Below are positions 27,066 to 38,562 of a stretch of DNA of 64,000 nt, piece after piece. The DNA lies in assembly GCA_016218415.1 (NCBI GenBank), contig JACRED010000021.1:27575-91574 (forward strand), in the 5' to 3' direction. Source of the DNA: Nitrosomonadales bacterium. GTDB lineage: Bacteria > Pseudomonadota > Gammaproteobacteria > Burkholderiales > Gallionellaceae. The notes below the pieces were generated by a model that was not told the DNA's origin, did no database searches, and saw only the letters and a list, made by a program, of their open reading frames with translations. Every line of letters starts with the position of its first letter. The first letter of the stretch is position 1. The position numbers and the translations under genes are program-made.

Positions 27066-28781
27066 CTATTCCGTCGCGCGCCGCATCGCGCCGCCGGCTT
27101 CCGCCTCTCCCAGGCTGCCCTGGCTGATCGGTTCGGACAGGTTGTGCGGGGCGGGCAATTTCAGCAAACGGTACAGTTCGGTGAGATTGTGGCGAAACAG
27201 CCTGTCGAAACTGACCACGGCATGCGAGGGATTGTAATCGCCGAACCACCAGAACCAGTCCGAGCTTTCGCAGGAGCAGAGTTGCTTCTCGGCGGCCTCC
27301 TGCTCATCCGTGCCGAGCCGTCCGCCGGCCATCACCATGTCGTAACTCTGTTTGGCCGCGCACAACAGATCCCACGCGTGATTTTTATCCCTGGAACCGA
27401 TCCAGGTTGAAAAATTGCCGTAGACCCAACTGCCCGCAACAATGCCGGGCAGGCTGCGCACCTGCGCGCTGCCGGGGCGCTTTTGATACGTTTGCAGGTA
27501 ATCGCGATAGGTGCTGGTGTGGATTTCCGTATGCGTTTCCAGCGCGGCATACAGTTCGTCGAGAAAGTAAAAACCGTTGTAGGGATAGTATTCCCAGGCG
27601 TTTTCGCCGTCGAGAATAATGCTGACGACAGGCGTTTCATCCTCCGGCGCCTGCTGGGCAATCGCCAATATCTGATCGACAAAATGCAGCGCCGCATCCT
27701 TGCCGTGCCAGCGCGAATATTCGAATCCGATCAAATCCGACAATCGGTCATCGCGAAAAAAACAGGTCAATCCGTCCGCGCCCTTGTCCAGCCGGTAAGG
27801 GCGATAAAGATATTCGGCGCGATCCGGAAGCGCATTCGCGAACTGGTGCAGGCTGTTCGCCAGCACGCCCTCTCCGCTGGCCGCCCAGCGGCAGCCCTCC
27901 CCCGCCAACACCTCCAGTGTGCTGGTGGAGATCGATCCCTCGGCGGGCCACATTCCCACCGGCTCGCTGCCGAAGCGCTCGGCATGGCTTTTTTTCGCCT
28001 TGGCGACATGCGCGGCCACCCGGATTTTTCCCGCCGGATAACGAATCGCCTGCGGTAGCGGCGCGTCCGGCATGGCTTCCTTGGCGCTGGCGAAATCGAT
28101 CAACAGCGGCGCCAGCGGATGGTAATGGGGCGTGGCGGATATCTCGACCTGGCCGGACTCGGCCAGCTTGCGATAACGCGGGATGATGCCGCGAACCAAT
28201 TCGCCGAGCAGCGCGACCAGCTGTTTGCGATCTTCGTAGCTGAAACCTTCCGCCTTGCTCATCAAACGCACCACCAGGGTATGTTCACGGCGCACGCTCT
28301 CGCCGCACCAGGCCAGGTGATACCAGGTCAGCAGGTCAGACATGTATTGTCCGGACAAATAGGAAAGCGTGGTTTCGCCATCTGTCTGCAACCGGCTGAA
28401 CAGCTCGTGCAGCCGTTTATAGGCCGGATAAGGCGCGATCATTTTGGTGTGATTGCTGCGGAAACACGCATCCAGGATCAATTTCCGCTCGTCATCGTTC
28501 AGCGCGCAGGAATCATCATGCGCCAGCATGCGCAGCAGCGGATCGCGCAATTGCCCGGAGGCGAACTGGTCGGCATAGTCCTCCATCTGATCGAGCAGGA
28601 TAGGCACGAAGTTCACCACGGCATGTACCCTGGGATGGCGCTCCAGGTGATAAGCCATGTCGGTGTAATCCTTGATGGCGTGCAGATAGGTCCAAGGCAA
28701 CACGAAGTCGCCGCTGGAATAATCGCGGTAATCCGGCTGATGCATGTGCCAGAGGAATACCAGATCGACGGATTTTTTCAT
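27066..28781 (-). CDS. glycoside hydrolase family 57 alpha-amylase/glucanotransferase
   Basis: About 571 residues. Seen: DLVFLWHMHQPDYRD at the N-terminus and later motifs of family 57: PLLIDFASAKEA, GMWPAEGSISTSTLE (nucleophile Glu region), and SIILDGENAWEYYP (acid/base Asp region). Known: acts on alpha-glucans with retention; roles include amylase, branching enzyme or 4-alpha-glucanotransferase, which cannot be separated by reading alone. ATG 28781 is chosen; GTG 28796 is an in-frame alternative and neither has a strong ribosome site. Between malQ and glgC on the same strand. Confidence 0.88.
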   Translation of the reverse strand: MKKSVDLVFLWHMHQPDYRDYSSGDFVLPWTYLHAIKDYTDMAYHLERHPRVHAVVNFVPILLDQMEDYADQFASGQLRDPLLRMLAHDDSCALNDDERKLILDACFRSNHTKMIAPYPAYKRLHELFSRLQTDGETTLSYLSGQYMSDLLTWYHLAWCGESVRREHTLVVRLMSKAEGFSYEDRKQLVALLGELVRGIIPRYRKLAESGQVEISATPHYHPLAPLLIDFASAKEAMPDAPLPQAIRYPAGKIRVAAHVAKAKKSHAERFGSEPVGMWPAEGSISTSTLEVLAGEGCRWAASGEGVLANSLHQFANALPDRAEYLYRPYRLDKGADGLTCFFRDDRLSDLIGFEYSRWHGKDAALHFVDQILAIAQQAPEDETPVVSIILDGENAWEYYPYNGFYFLDELYAALETHTEIHTSTYRDYLQTYQKRPGSAQVRSLPGIVAGSWVYGNFSTWIGSRDKNHAWDLLCAAKQSYDMVMAGGRLGTDEQEAAEKQLCSCESSDWFWWFGDYNPSHAVVSFDRLFRHNLTELYRLLKLPAPHNLSEPISQGSLGEAEAGGAMRRATE

Positions 28782-28820
28782 AGGGGTCAGGCTCACCGTC
28801 TTCAGCGGGTAATATTGAAA

Positions 28821-30146
28821 TCAGCGGATTTTATGTACGAATTGCCCGAGCATCTCCGGCGTGATGAGTGTCACACCATTCGGGCTGACATGGAAGCGTT
28901 TGCGATCCTCTTTCGGATTGACACCGACCTGGAGTCCCTCGGGGATCTTGCAGTTCTTGTCCACGACCACGCGCTTCAACACCACATCGCGGCACACATC
29001 CACGTTGGGTAACAATACCGAATCCTCGATGTTGCAATGGCTGTTCACGCGCACATCGGAGAACAGCAATGAGCGGCGCACCGTCGAACCGCTGACGATA
29101 CAACCGCCCGACACCAGCGAATCAATCGCCATGCCGCGCCTGTCGTTATCATCAAACACGAATTTCGCCGGGGGCAGCTGCTCCTGATGCGTCCAGATCG
29201 GCCATTCCTGATCGTACATATTCAGATCGGGAATGACCTTGGTCAGCTCCATGTTGGCTTCCCAGTAGGAATCGATGGTTCCCACATCGCGCCAATAGGG
29301 CGCCTTGCCATCTTCCATGCCGACGCAACTGTGTTCGAAGCTCTGCGCGAACACGCGATATTTTTCGACCAGATGCGGGATCATATCCTTGCCGAAGTCA
29401 TGGCTCGATTGCGGATCGTCGGCATCGCGTATCAGTTGTTCAAACAGGAACTTCGTGTTGAACACATAGATACCCATGCTCGCCAGCGATTTGCCCGGCT
29501 TGCCGGGAATCGAAGGCGGATTGGCCGGTTTCTCGGTGAATTCGACGACGCGCGCATGCTCATCCACACCCATCACGCCAAATGCGCTCGCCTCCGCTAC
29601 CGGCACTTCCAGGCAGGCTACTGTCATGTCGGCCTTGTTCTCGACGTGGAAGGCCAGCAACTTGCCATAGTCCATCTTGTACACATGATCGCCGGCCAGG
29701 ATCAGCACGAAATCCGGATCGACCTCGCGCAGGATATCGAGATTCTGGAACACCGCATCGGCCGTGCCCTGATACCAGTGATCTGCGCTGATGCGCTGTT
29801 GTGCGGGCAGCAGGTCGACGAACTCGCCGAACTGGCCGTTCAAGAACGACCAGCCCCGCTGGATATGCTGGATCAGGCTGTGCGACTTGTATTGCGTCGC
29901 GACGCCGATGCGGCGGATGCCGGAGTTGACGCAATTGGACAGCACGAAATCGATGATGCGGAACTTACCCCCGAACGGGACGGCGGGCTTGGCCCGCCAA
30001 TCCGTCAGTTGATGCAAGCGGCTGCCGCGCCCGCCGGCCAGTATCATCGCGTAGGTATTCTTGGTGATGCGGCTGACAAAACGCGGGGCCGGATCACCTG
30101 TTGCGACCTGGTACTTTTTCTGCAGATACCCCAACTGAGCGTTCAT
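28821..30146 (-). CDS. glgC: glucose-1-phosphate adenylyltransferase
   Basis: A 441-residue ADP-glucose pyrophosphorylase. Seen: [61 protein letters not shown], and a C-terminal left-handed beta-helix ([16 protein letters not shown]). It makes ADP-glucose, the glycogen precursor. GGAGAAG is spaced five bases before ATG 30146, which decides the start. Divergent from glgB across 77 bp, so both may share a regulatory region. No glgA (glycogen synthase) is in the window. Confidence 0.96.
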   Translation of the reverse strand: MNAQLGYLQKKYQVATGDPAPRFVSRITKNTYAMILAGGRGSRLHQLTDWRAKPAVPFGGKFRIIDFVLSNCVNSGIRRIGVATQYKSHSLIQHIQRGWSFLNGQFGEFVDLLPAQQRISADHWYQGTADAVFQNLDILREVDPDFVLILAGDHVYKMDYGKLLAFHVENKADMTVACLEVPVAEASAFGVMGVDEHARVVEFTEKPANPPSIPGKPGKSLASMGIYVFNTKFLFEQLIRDADDPQSSHDFGKDMIPHLVEKYRVFAQSFEHSCVGMEDGKAPYWRDVGTIDSYWEANMELTKVIPDLNMYDQEWPIWTHQEQLPPAKFVFDDNDRRGMAIDSLVSGGCIVSGSTVRRSLLFSDVRVNSHCNIEDSVLLPNVDVCRDVVLKRVVVDKNCKIPEGLQVGVNPKEDRKRFHVSPNGVTLITPEMLGQFVHKIR

Positions 30147-30223
30147 TTTGCTTCTCCGCATATGTAGTGCGGTCATTATCGTTTACAATCGGCCCACTAG
30201 ACAAGAACAATGGGGTAGATAAG

Positions 30224-32392
30224 GTGAATACGCTGATGGAATCGTTGCTGCAAGCCCGCCTTTATGACCCGTTCGGACTGCTGGGCCTGCATCGCGAAGG
30301 TTCGGAATGGGTCGTCAGATTCTACGAACCGCACGCGACCGGCGTCGATCTGCTGAACCCGGCCGGAAGTGCGCCTCTGGAACGCGTCCACCCGAGCGGC
30401 GTGTTCGAATGGCGCGGCATAGACGAACCCGTACGCCCCTACCGACTGTGCCTGCATTACGGCAGCGCGACCCGCGAGATTCACGATCCCTACCAATTCC
30501 CGCCGCATCTCTCGCCACAGGACCTGTATCTGTTCAGCGAAGGCAGGCTAAACCAGGCTTACCGGATGCTGGGCTCGCACCCGGTCGAAATCAACGGGGT
30601 AACAGGCGTGCGCTTTGCGGTATGGGCGCCGAACGCCGAGCGCGTCAGTGTGATCGGCGAATTCAACAACTGGGACGGGCGTCTCCATCCGATGCGCTCG
30701 CATGGCACCAGCGGCGTGTGGGAACTGTTCATTCCCGGGATCAAACAGCATGCGCTGTACCGCTACGAGATCCGCAACCGCAACTCCGGCCACATCCTGA
30801 CCAAGACCGACCCGTATGCGCAAGGTTACGAGTTGCGTCCCGGCACCGCCGCCCTTGCCGCTCCGGCCAACAGGCACCAATGGCAGGATGCGGAATGGCT
30901 GGCGCAACGCGGACAATGGGACTGGCTGCACGGCGCGATCAACATCTACGAGGTCCATGCCGGTTCCTGGAAGCGCCATCCGGATGGCCGCTTCTACACC
31001 TACCGCGAACTGGCGACCGACCTCGTGCCTTACGTCAAAGGCATGGGCTACACGCACATCGAACTGATGCCGGTTTCCGAGCATCCTCTGGACGAATCGT
31101 GGGGTTACCAGGCCACCGGCTATTTCGCGCCGACCAGCCGCTTCGGTTCGCCGGACGAGTTGCGTTACTTCATAGATGCCTGTCATCAGGCCGGCATCGG
31201 CGTGATCCTCGATTGGGTGCCGGCACACTTTCCCCAGGATAGCTGGGCGCTGGCAAAATTTGACGGCACCGCTTTATACGAACACCAGGACCCGCGTCTC
31301 GGCTTCCACCAGGATTGGGGGACGCACATCTTCAATTTCGGACGCAATGAAGTGAAAAGCTTCCTGATGTCCAGCGCGCACTTCTGGTTGTCCGAATTCC
31401 ACTTCGACGGAATACGCGTCGATGCGGTCGCCTCGATGCTGTATCTCGACTACTCGCGCAAGGCGGGCGAATGGATACCCAACAAATACGGCGGCCGCGA
31501 GAACCTTGAAGCGGTCGAGTTCCTGCGCGAGATGAACATCATGGTGCATGATGAGTTCCCCGGCGCGCTGACCATGGCCGAGGAGTCCACCGCCTGGCCG
31601 GGCGTATCGCGCCCTGTCTATCTCGGCGGACTGGGCTTCTCGATCAAGTGGAACATGGGCTGGATGAACGACACGCTGAGCTACTTCCATCACGATCCGG
31701 TGCACCGCCGCTATCACCACAATGAACTCACCTTCGCCCAGATCTACGCCTACAGCGAGAACTTCGTGCTGCCGTTCTCGCATGACGAGGTGGTGCATGG
31801 CAAGGGTTCGCTGCTGTCCAAGATGCCCGGCGACGCATGGCAGAAATTCGCCAACCTGCGGCTGCTGCTCACCTACCAGATGACCAGCCCGGGGAAGAAA
31901 CTGAACTTCATGGGCAACGAACTCGCGCAGGGGCGCGAATGGCAAGCGAAGTGGGAACTGGAATGGTGGCAGCTGGGGCAGGAATACCATCGCGGCATGC
32001 AGAATCTGGCCTGCGACCTCAACCGGCTGTACGGCGGGCTGTCCGCGCTGCACGAACTTGATTTCCAGCCCGAAGGTTTCTCGTGGATAGACTGCAACGA
32101 TGCGGAACATTCGGTGCTGTCCTACCAGCGCCGCGCGCGCGACGGGTCCTGCGTGGTGGTCGCGCTGAATCTGACCCCGGTGCCGCGCAAGCGCTACCGT
32201 ATCGGCTTGCCGATCCCGGCGCAATACCGGGAAGTGCTGAACAGCGATTCGCAATACTATGCCGGCAGCAATGCAGGCAACGCCGGCTTGATCCAGGCCG
32301 AGGCGATACCGTGGATGGGCCTGCCCTATTCCGCGGAGATATCCCTGCCGCCGCTGGCCGGGATCATTCTCGTGCCGGAGGTAAAGCCGTAG
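30224..32392 (+). CDS. glgB: 1,4-alpha-glucan branching enzyme
   Basis: A 722-residue GH13 branching enzyme, typical length. Seen: N-terminal DPFGLLGLH repeat domain, [20 protein letters not shown] (CBM48), then the catalytic barrel: [24 protein letters not shown] (nucleophile Asp), AEEST (acid/base Glu) and [11 protein letters not shown]. Introduces alpha-1,6 branches in glycogen. Start chosen is GTG 30224; ATG 30236 is also possible. The TAG stop belongs to a GTAGGGGC palindromic repeat. Confidence 0.95.
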   Translation: MNTLMESLLQARLYDPFGLLGLHREGSEWVVRFYEPHATGVDLLNPAGSAPLERVHPSGVFEWRGIDEPVRPYRLCLHYGSATREIHDPYQFPPHLSPQDLYLFSEGRLNQAYRMLGSHPVEINGVTGVRFAVWAPNAERVSVIGEFNNWDGRLHPMRSHGTSGVWELFIPGIKQHALYRYEIRNRNSGHILTKTDPYAQGYELRPGTAALAAPANRHQWQDAEWLAQRGQWDWLHGAINIYEVHAGSWKRHPDGRFYTYRELATDLVPYVKGMGYTHIELMPVSEHPLDESWGYQATGYFAPTSRFGSPDELRYFIDACHQAGIGVILDWVPAHFPQDSWALAKFDGTALYEHQDPRLGFHQDWGTHIFNFGRNEVKSFLMSSAHFWLSEFHFDGIRVDAVASMLYLDYSRKAGEWIPNKYGGRENLEAVEFLREMNIMVHDEFPGALTMAEESTAWPGVSRPVYLGGLGFSIKWNMGWMNDTLSYFHHDPVHRRYHHNELTFAQIYAYSENFVLPFSHDEVVHGKGSLLSKMPGDAWQKFANLRLLLTYQMTSPGKKLNFMGNELAQGREWQAKWELEWWQLGQEYHRGMQNLACDLNRLYGGLSALHELDFQPEGFSWIDCNDAEHSVLSYQRRARDGSCVVVALNLTPVPRKRYRIGLPIPAQYREVLNSDSQYYAGSNAGNAGLIQAEAIPWMGLPYSAEISLPPLAGIILVPEVKP

Positions 32393-32415
32393 GGGCGCGA
32401 TTCATCGCGCCCCTG
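32390..32415. repeat. GTAGGGGC-type hairpin repeat overlapping the glgB stop
   Basis: Inverted repeat with arms TAGGGGCGCGAT and ATCGCGCCCCTG (11 of 12 pairing) and a 2-bp loop. The glgB stop TAG is its first three bases. A related perfect palindrome overlaps the phoH stop at 43468-43495. It may act as a transcript-end hairpin. Confidence 0.85.
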
Positions 32416-32448
32416 CATCGTTCTACACGTTGATTTAAGATTATTACC

Positions 32449-34089
32449 ATGTCCAAACTGACCGAATCACCCGCCTGGCAGGCACTCAGGCTTCACCACG
32501 CGGCAATCGAAAATGTACACATGCGCCAGATGTTCGGCGAAGATCCGGCTCGTTTCAGGAAATTTTCGCTGGAGTTCGACCGGCTGCTGTTCGATTACTC
32601 CAAGAACCGCATCAACGACCAGACCGTCAGGCTATTGATCGAACTCGCCGAACAAGCCCGGCTGCCTGTCTGGATAGAGCGCATGTTCGGCGGCGACAGG
32701 ATCAACAATACCGAGCACCGCGCCGCATTGCACACCGCGCTGCGCAACCGATCCGGTCGTCCGGTGCCGGTGGACGGCAAGGACGTGATGCCGGATGTAC
32801 TCCGCGTGCTGGGATCGATGCGCCGCTTTTCCGATGCGGTACGCAATGGCGAACATCGCGGCCATACCGGCAAGGCCATCACCGACATCGTCAACATCGG
32901 CATCGGCGGTTCCGACCTCGGCCCGCAGATGGTATGCGAATCGCTCAAGCCCTATGCCGCCGACAACCTGGATGTGCACTTCGTTTCCAACATCGACAGT
33001 TCGCACCTGACCGACACGCTAAACAGGCTGGATGCGGAAACCACGCTGTTCATCGTCAGCTCGAAGACCTTTACCACACAGGAAACCATCACCAACGCGC
33101 GCTCGGCACGTGCCTGGCTGGTCGAGAGGCTGGGCAACGAGCATGCCGTTGCACGGCATTTCGCCGCCGTTTCGACCAATCTTGAAGCCACCTCGAAATT
33201 CGGCATCAATCCGGAAAACGTGTTCGAATTCTGGGACTGGGTGGGCGGGCGTTACTCGCTGTGGTCGGCCATCGGTTTGCCGATCGCGCTGTATGTGGGC
33301 ATGGACAGGTTCGAGGAACTGCTGGGCGGCGCCCATGCGATGGACGAACACTTCCGACATGCGCCGCTGGACAAAAACATCCCGGTGCTGATGGGATTGC
33401 TCGGCATCTGGTATGGCAACTTCTTCAAGGCGGACACGAACACCATGTTTCCCTATGACCAGCACCTGCACCGCTTCCCCGCCTATCTGCAACAGCTGGA
33501 TATGGAAAGCAACGGCAAGCGGGTGGATCGCGACGGCCAAACCGTAGATTATGATACCGGCCTGATCGTGTGGGGCGAACTGGGCTCCAACGGCCAGCAC
33601 GCATTCTTCCAGCTGATCCATCAGGGAACGCGCCTGATCCCGTCTGATTTCCTCGCGCCGATGCATAGCCATCACCCGCTCGGCGAACACCACGCCATCA
33701 TGATGGCCAACTGCTACGCGCAGACCGAAGCGCTGATGCTGGGCAAGACCGCCGAAGAAGCGCGCGCCGAACTGAAAGCGCAAGGCCTGCAAGGCGCAAC
33801 CCTCGAAGCGTTGTTGCCGCATAAAGTATTCCCCGGCAACAAGCCAACCAACACCCTGCTGTTCGACCGGCTCGACCCGCACACGCTGGGCATGCTGATC
33901 GCGCTGTATGAACACAAGGTGTTCGTGCAAAGCGTGGTATGGAACATCAACCCCTTCGACCAGTGGGGCGTGGAACTGGGCAAGCAACTGGCCGGCAAAA
34001 TCCTGCCGGAATTGCGGGATGCGGCTTCCGCATCAAGCCACGACGCCTCGACCAGCAGTCTGATCGACTACTACCACCAGCACCGTTAG
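32449..34089 (+). CDS. pgi: glucose-6-phosphate isomerase
   Basis: A 546-residue enzyme of standard length. Seen: [14 protein letters not shown], the sugar-phosphate-binding [33 protein letters not shown] and [18 protein letters not shown], all family signatures. Converts glucose-6-phosphate and fructose-6-phosphate, joining glycogen metabolism to glycolysis. Lies 57 bp after glgB in the same direction. Confidence 0.97.
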   Translation: MSKLTESPAWQALRLHHAAIENVHMRQMFGEDPARFRKFSLEFDRLLFDYSKNRINDQTVRLLIELAEQARLPVWIERMFGGDRINNTEHRAALHTALRNRSGRPVPVDGKDVMPDVLRVLGSMRRFSDAVRNGEHRGHTGKAITDIVNIGIGGSDLGPQMVCESLKPYAADNLDVHFVSNIDSSHLTDTLNRLDAETTLFIVSSKTFTTQETITNARSARAWLVERLGNEHAVARHFAAVSTNLEATSKFGINPENVFEFWDWVGGRYSLWSAIGLPIALYVGMDRFEELLGGAHAMDEHFRHAPLDKNIPVLMGLLGIWYGNFFKADTNTMFPYDQHLHRFPAYLQQLDMESNGKRVDRDGQTVDYDTGLIVWGELGSNGQHAFFQLIHQGTRLIPSDFLAPMHSHHPLGEHHAIMMANCYAQTEALMLGKTAEEARAELKAQGLQGATLEALLPHKVFPGNKPTNTLLFDRLDPHTLGMLIALYEHKVFVQSVVWNINPFDQWGVELGKQLAGKILPELRDAASASSHDASTSSLIDYYHQHR

Positions 34090-34121
34090 GCGTCCGGAAC
34101 GTTGCACCGGAATCGAACCGC

Positions 34122-34931
34122 TTATCCCTTGATTTTCAGATCTTCCGCATAGGGCTTGCTCGGATATTGGAAGGCGATCGGGCCGTCCGGCTCGGCATGG
34201 ACGAACTGCCGGACAAACGGGTCCTTCGAGTCCATCATTTCCGACACTTCCCCTGCCGCGACCACTGTGCCGTCATGGATGAAATACACATAATCGACGA
34301 CCTTGAGCGACTCCGACAGATCGTAGGTCACCACCACCGAGGTTACGCCGAGCGCGTCGTTCAGCTTGCGGATCAGGTTGGCGATGGTGTTCAGCGAGAT
34401 CGGGTCGAGGCCGGCGAACGGTTCGTCGTAGATGATCAGCGCGGGATCGGTGGCGATCGCCCGCGCCAGCGCGACGCGGCGCTCCATGCCGCCCGACAGC
34501 TCGCTCGGCATCAGGTTGCGGGCATTGCGCAAACCCACGGCATGCAGCTTCATCAATACCAGATCGTGTATCAGTTCTTCCGGCAGATTGGTGTGTTCGC
34601 GCATCGGGAAGGCCAGGTTGTCATAGACCGACAGGTCGGTGAACAGCCCGCTCACCTGGAACATCATGCCCATTTTCAGGCGCATCCTGTACAGTTCGTC
34701 GTTGCCGAGCTCGTGAACCACCTGGCCCATGAATTTCACGCTGCCGCGCGATGGCCGCAACTGGCCGCCGAAGTGACGCAGCAAGGTGGTCTTGCCGCAT
34801 CCGCTGGTGCCGAGGATGGCGACGATCTTGCCGCGCGGGATGGTCAGGTTGATGCCTTTCAGCACCTCACGCTTCCCGTAGGCAAAATGCAGGTCGTTAA
34901 CCTCGACGATGTTTTCCGGCGTTGTACCCAA
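34122..34931 (-). CDS. mlaF: MlaF-like phospholipid transport ABC ATP-binding protein
   Basis: A 269-residue ABC ATPase. Seen: Walker A GTSGCGKTT, the MlaF-type MRMGMMFQ equivalent (MGMMFQVSGLFTDLSVYDN), signature LSGGMERRVALARA, Walker B ALIIYDEPFAGLDP. At the H-loop the sequence reads VVVTYDLSES, Tyr where His is usual. Known: MlaF powers MlaFEDB, which moves phospholipids between inner and outer membranes. No mlaE/D/C/B genes are next to it in this window, so the gene is detached or its partners lie elsewhere. Confidence 0.85.
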   Translation of the reverse strand: MGTTPENIVEVNDLHFAYGKREVLKGINLTIPRGKIVAILGTSGCGKTTLLRHFGGQLRPSRGSVKFMGQVVHELGNDELYRMRLKMGMMFQVSGLFTDLSVYDNLAFPMREHTNLPEELIHDLVLMKLHAVGLRNARNLMPSELSGGMERRVALARAIATDPALIIYDEPFAGLDPISLNTIANLIRKLNDALGVTSVVVTYDLSESLKVVDYVYFIHDGTVVAAGEVSEMMDSKDPFVRQFVHAEPDGPIAFQYPSKPYAEDLKIKG

Positions 34932-35048
34932 TATCTTTCACTCCTGTTGCGGCGCTGCGCACGTTAAAATGCCACCCCTGATTGCGGTGCAGGCGTGTAT
35001 TGCGGAATTGTAATCCCCTCTACTTCAATTGCACCACCTAAATTACCC

Positions 35049-36890
35049 ATGACATCCCGTTCAGCCCACCAGATACTCCATGACGTGTTCGGCTACAGCG
35101 CGTTTCGCGGCGAACAGCAGGCAATCGTCGAGCATGTCGTCGCGGGCGGCGACGCGCTGGTGCTGATGCCCACCGGCGGCGGCAAATCGCTGTGTTACCA
35201 GATTCCCGCGCTGCTGCGCCCCGGTACGGGCATCGTGGTGTCGCCGCTGATCGCGCTGATGCAGGATCAGGTGGAGGCGCTGCGTTTGCTCGGCGTAAAA
35301 GCGGCGTTCCTCAACTCCAGCATCAGTGCCGATGCCGCGCGCGAAGTGCAAGGCCGATTACTGAGCGGCGAGCTCGACCTGCTCTATGTCGCGCCCGAGC
35401 GTTTGATGATGGACAGCTTTCTGGCATTGCTTGAACAGTTGCAAGAAGCTTCTGGCATCGCCCTGTTCGCCATCGACGAAGCGCATTGCGTCTCGCAATG
35501 GGGCCACGACTTCCGCCCCGAATACCGCGCGCTGACGGTATTGCACGAGCGTTTCCCCGCCGTGCCGCGCATCGCGCTGACCGCGACCGCCGATGCGCCG
35601 ACACGCGGCGAGATCGTCGAGCGGCTGGCGCTGGAACAGGCGCGCCAGTTCGTCTCCAGCTTCGACCGCGCCAACATCCGCTATCGGGTCACGCAGAAAA
35701 ACAATGCGCGCAGCCAGTTGCTGGCGTTTCTTGAAGCAGAACATCCGAACGATGCGGGCATCGTGTATTGCCTGTCGCGCAAGAAGGTCGAGGAAACCGC
35801 CGCCTGGCTGAAAGAGCGCGGCTGGGATGCCCTGCCCTATCACGCCGGGCTGGATGCCGCGACGCGCAGCAAGAATCAGAGCCGCTTCCTGCGCGAAGAA
35901 GGCGTGGTGATGGTCGCGACCGTCGCGTTCGGCATGGGTATAGACAAGCCCAACGTGCGCTTCGTCGCCCATCTCGACCTGCCCAAGAGCATGGAAGGCT
36001 ACTATCAGGAGACCGGCCGCGCCGGGCGCGACGGACTGCCCGCCAACGCCTGGCTGGCCTACGGTCTGGGCGATGTGGTGTCGATGCGATCGATGATAGA
36101 CGGCGGCGAAGCGCCCGAGGAGCGCAAGCGGCTGGAACGGCAAAAGCTCGACGCGCTGCTCGGCTACTGCGAATCCACTACCTGCCGCCACCAGACCGTG
36201 CTGCGCTATTTCGGCGAAGCGCATGCTGGCAATTGCGGCGAGTGCGACAACTGCCTCGATCCGGTCGACACTTGGGATGCGACGCTGCCCGCGCAGATGG
36301 CGCTGTCCTGTGTATACCGCACCGGACAACGCTTCGGCGCGGGACACTTGAGCGATGTGCTGATCGGCAAGGCCACCGAGCGGGTCGAAAAATTCAACCA
36401 CCACACGCTTTCCACCTTCGGCATCGGCAAGGAACTGAACGCCGCGCAATGGAGCAGCGTGTACCGCCAACTGGTCGCGAGCGGCATCCTGGAAGCAGAC
36501 ATCGAAGCCTACGGCGGACTGAAACTCACCGAAGCCGCGCGCCCTATCCTGCGCGGCGAACAATCGGTATGGCTGCGCCGCGATGCCGACCCCGTTAAAA
36601 GAAAGGCACAACGCACCGAGCGCATCGCCAAATCCCGCGAGCCTTTCGCCGGGGCGAACGACGATCCGCTATGGCTCGCCCTCAAAGCCAAACGCACGGA
36701 GCTCGCCCGCGAACAGGGCGTGCCGCCCTACGTGATCTTCCACGACAGCACATTGCTGGACATGCACAACCGCCGCCCCGCCACGCCGGACGAAATGGCG
36801 CAGGTCAGCGGTGTCGGGCAGGCCAAGCTGGCGCGGTATGGAGAGGCGTTCCTGGGCGTTCTGAAAGATGCGGCGCGCTCCGATGAATGA
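35049..36890 (+). CDS. recQ: ATP-dependent DNA helicase RecQ
   Basis: A 613-residue helicase. Seen: [12 protein letters not shown], Walker [17 protein letters not shown] in [20 protein letters not shown], motif [15 protein letters not shown], the zinc site CESTTCRHQ...CGECDNC, and a C-terminal HRDC domain (about residues 540-610). Unwinds DNA with 3'-5' polarity in recombination and fork repair. ATG 35049 gives a length close to E. coli RecQ; no clear ribosome site is present. Upstream in-frame start at 34995 is less likely. Confidence 0.95.
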   Translation: MTSRSAHQILHDVFGYSAFRGEQQAIVEHVVAGGDALVLMPTGGGKSLCYQIPALLRPGTGIVVSPLIALMQDQVEALRLLGVKAAFLNSSISADAAREVQGRLLSGELDLLYVAPERLMMDSFLALLEQLQEASGIALFAIDEAHCVSQWGHDFRPEYRALTVLHERFPAVPRIALTATADAPTRGEIVERLALEQARQFVSSFDRANIRYRVTQKNNARSQLLAFLEAEHPNDAGIVYCLSRKKVEETAAWLKERGWDALPYHAGLDAATRSKNQSRFLREEGVVMVATVAFGMGIDKPNVRFVAHLDLPKSMEGYYQETGRAGRDGLPANAWLAYGLGDVVSMRSMIDGGEAPEERKRLERQKLDALLGYCESTTCRHQTVLRYFGEAHAGNCGECDNCLDPVDTWDATLPAQMALSCVYRTGQRFGAGHLSDVLIGKATERVEKFNHHTLSTFGIGKELNAAQWSSVYRQLVASGILEADIEAYGGLKLTEAARPILRGEQSVWLRRDADPVKRKAQRTERIAKSREPFAGANDDPLWLALKAKRTELAREQGVPPYVIFHDSTLLDMHNRRPATPDEMAQVSGVGQAKLARYGEAFLGVLKDAARSDE

Positions 36891-36915
36891 GGGCCGGGCG
36901 CTTGTTATGATGCCC

Positions 36916-36946
36916 GCCGGAAATAGCGGCCCGGTTATTTTCCGGC
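36916..36946. terminator. possible hairpin between recQ and pldA
   Basis: Arms GCCGGAAA and TTTCCGGC pair across a 15-base loop. It lies 26 bp past the recQ stop and 18 bp before the pldA GTG. There is no T-run, so termination is only possible. Confidence 0.3.
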
Positions 36947-36964
36947 ATTATTAGAGAGTAGCCA

Positions 36965-37987
36965 GTGAAGAATATCATCCGCTGCTGCGCTTTATTATTC
37001 CTGCTCCCGTTGCAATTTTCCGGCATTGCAAACGCGGCCGGCGAAAATCCGGACTGGCTAAGCTGTTCGGATATGCGGGATAAGGAACCCGTAACAATCG
37101 AACTCGATTGTTACAGGCAGATTGCGCAAAACCCGGCGGCCAGCCACAAGTCGCTGATGACCACGCGCGCTCACGGGCTGGTCAAGGAGTGGCAGCCCAT
37201 CAATGCCCTGCTCAATGTCCACAAACAGAATTATGTGCTGGTCTATGCACGCGCCTCGCAAATCAACAGTGCGCCGACCAGCCCCAACCCGCAGAACCAG
37301 GTGTTGGTCCCGGCCCCGATGGACGACAGAGACCTGAAATTCCAGTTCAGCATGAAACATGACCTTGCCGATTTTCACCGGTATGGCTCATTGTGGTTCG
37401 GCTACACGCAATTGTCGTTCTGGCAGTTTTATGATGCCGCGAACTCCCGCCCGTTCAGGGAAAACAACTACGAGCCCGAATTCATCTATTCGCTGCTCCC
37501 CGGTGGTCTGATGCCTGATGTCCGTTTCAACCCGGACATCTTCAATTTCGGCGTGGTGCACCAATCGAACGGACAGTCCAACCCCAGGTCGCGCAGCTGG
37601 AACAGGGTGTATATACAGCCGGGCATGGAGCGCACCGACGGCAAGGACAGGCGGCTGATATTGCTGGTGAAGTTATGGCACAGGGTAAAAGAGGATGCAG
37701 CGACTGACGACAATCCCGACATCACGGATTATCTGGGGCATGGCGAGATCGAACTGCGCTACGGGCTGGACGGGAAGTGGGAAGCATCCGCGATCGCCAG
37801 AGCCCGTTCCTTCCAGCTCGATCTTGCCGCTCCGTGGGAATCGATACGGTTGCTCACCCTGGCGGTCCCCGGAGAACATAACACCAACATCCATCTGCAA
37901 TATTTCAATGGATATGGCGAAAGCCTGATCGACTACAACCACTGGCACACCAGCTGGGGAATCGGCATGTCGTTCCCGTTCGATTGA
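36965..37987 (+). CDS. pldA: outer membrane phospholipase A
   Basis: A 340-residue protein. Seen: a signal peptide (residues 1-24, LLFLLPLQFSGIANA), the YEPE beta-strand motif, and HQSNGQSNPRSRSWNR, containing the catalytic His and Ser and the downstream Asn-type motif of OMPLA. Known: a 12-stranded outer-membrane barrel, activated as a calcium-bound dimer, that removes misplaced phospholipids. Start is GTG 36965 with GAGAG six bases upstream. Functional kinship with MlaF nearby (lipid asymmetry). Confidence 0.93.
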   Translation: MKNIIRCCALLFLLPLQFSGIANAAGENPDWLSCSDMRDKEPVTIELDCYRQIAQNPAASHKSLMTTRAHGLVKEWQPINALLNVHKQNYVLVYARASQINSAPTSPNPQNQVLVPAPMDDRDLKFQFSMKHDLADFHRYGSLWFGYTQLSFWQFYDAANSRPFRENNYEPEFIYSLLPGGLMPDVRFNPDIFNFGVVHQSNGQSNPRSRSWNRVYIQPGMERTDGKDRRLILLVKLWHRVKEDAATDDNPDITDYLGHGEIELRYGLDGKWEASAIARARSFQLDLAAPWESIRLLTLAVPGEHNTNIHLQYFNGYGESLIDYNHWHTSWGIGMSFPFD

Positions 37988-38009
37988 ATCGCCTTGATCG
38001 AACCGTCAC

Positions 38010-38561
38010 TCAGGCAACAGCCTGATCGGCAGGCCAGTCCAGCGCTATCCATCCGCAATTGGCGATGTTGTTCAGAATCACCTGTTCCGGATCATCGACC
38101 GTCAAGGCCAGCGCGGCAACGATAGGATTCTCGTGCGATACCGCCAGTACCAACCCATCTGCATGGCACGCCGATATCTCATCCAGAAAGCTGCGCACCC
38201 GTTCCATCTGTTCCAGGAACGATTCGCCGCGCACCGGCTTGTAACGCAGCGGATCGGAACGCACCAGATCGTTGAATTCATCCACCGGCAAGCCGTCCAT
38301 CCCGGAGCGGCGTTCGTTGAGCCGCCCGTCGATGTTCAAGTGGAGATTGTGATGGCGCAACAGGATCGCGGCGGTCTGCTGCGCGCGCGGGAATTCGGAC
38401 GCATAGGCATGGGTGAAACGTACTGAATGCAATTGCTCGGCCGCAGCCTCTGCCTGCGCCCTGCCCCGCTGAGTGATGCTCACCAGCCGCGCAGGATCGT
38501 CGCTGACCCGATGCGCGACATTCGCCTCGCTCTCGCCGTGGCGCACCATGAATATCTTCAA
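38010..38561 (-). CDS. histidine phosphatase family protein
   Basis: A 183-residue protein. Seen: MVRHGESEANVAHRV (RHG catalytic motif with the phospho-histidine), SEFPRAQQTAAIL, LNERRSG (the acid Glu) and VSHENPIVAALAL (second catalytic His). Known: phosphoglycerate-mutase-fold phosphatases acting on diverse phosphomonoesters; substrate unknown here. It starts just after the djlA stop on the same strand. Confidence 0.88.
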   Translation of the reverse strand: MKIFMVRHGESEANVAHRVSDDPARLVSITQRGRAQAEAAAEQLHSVRFTHAYASEFPRAQQTAAILLRHHNLHLNIDGRLNERRSGMDGLPVDEFNDLVRSDPLRYKPVRGESFLEQMERVRSFLDEISACHADGLVLAVSHENPIVAALALTVDDPEQVILNNIANCGWIALDWPADQAVA

Positions 38562-38562
38562 C

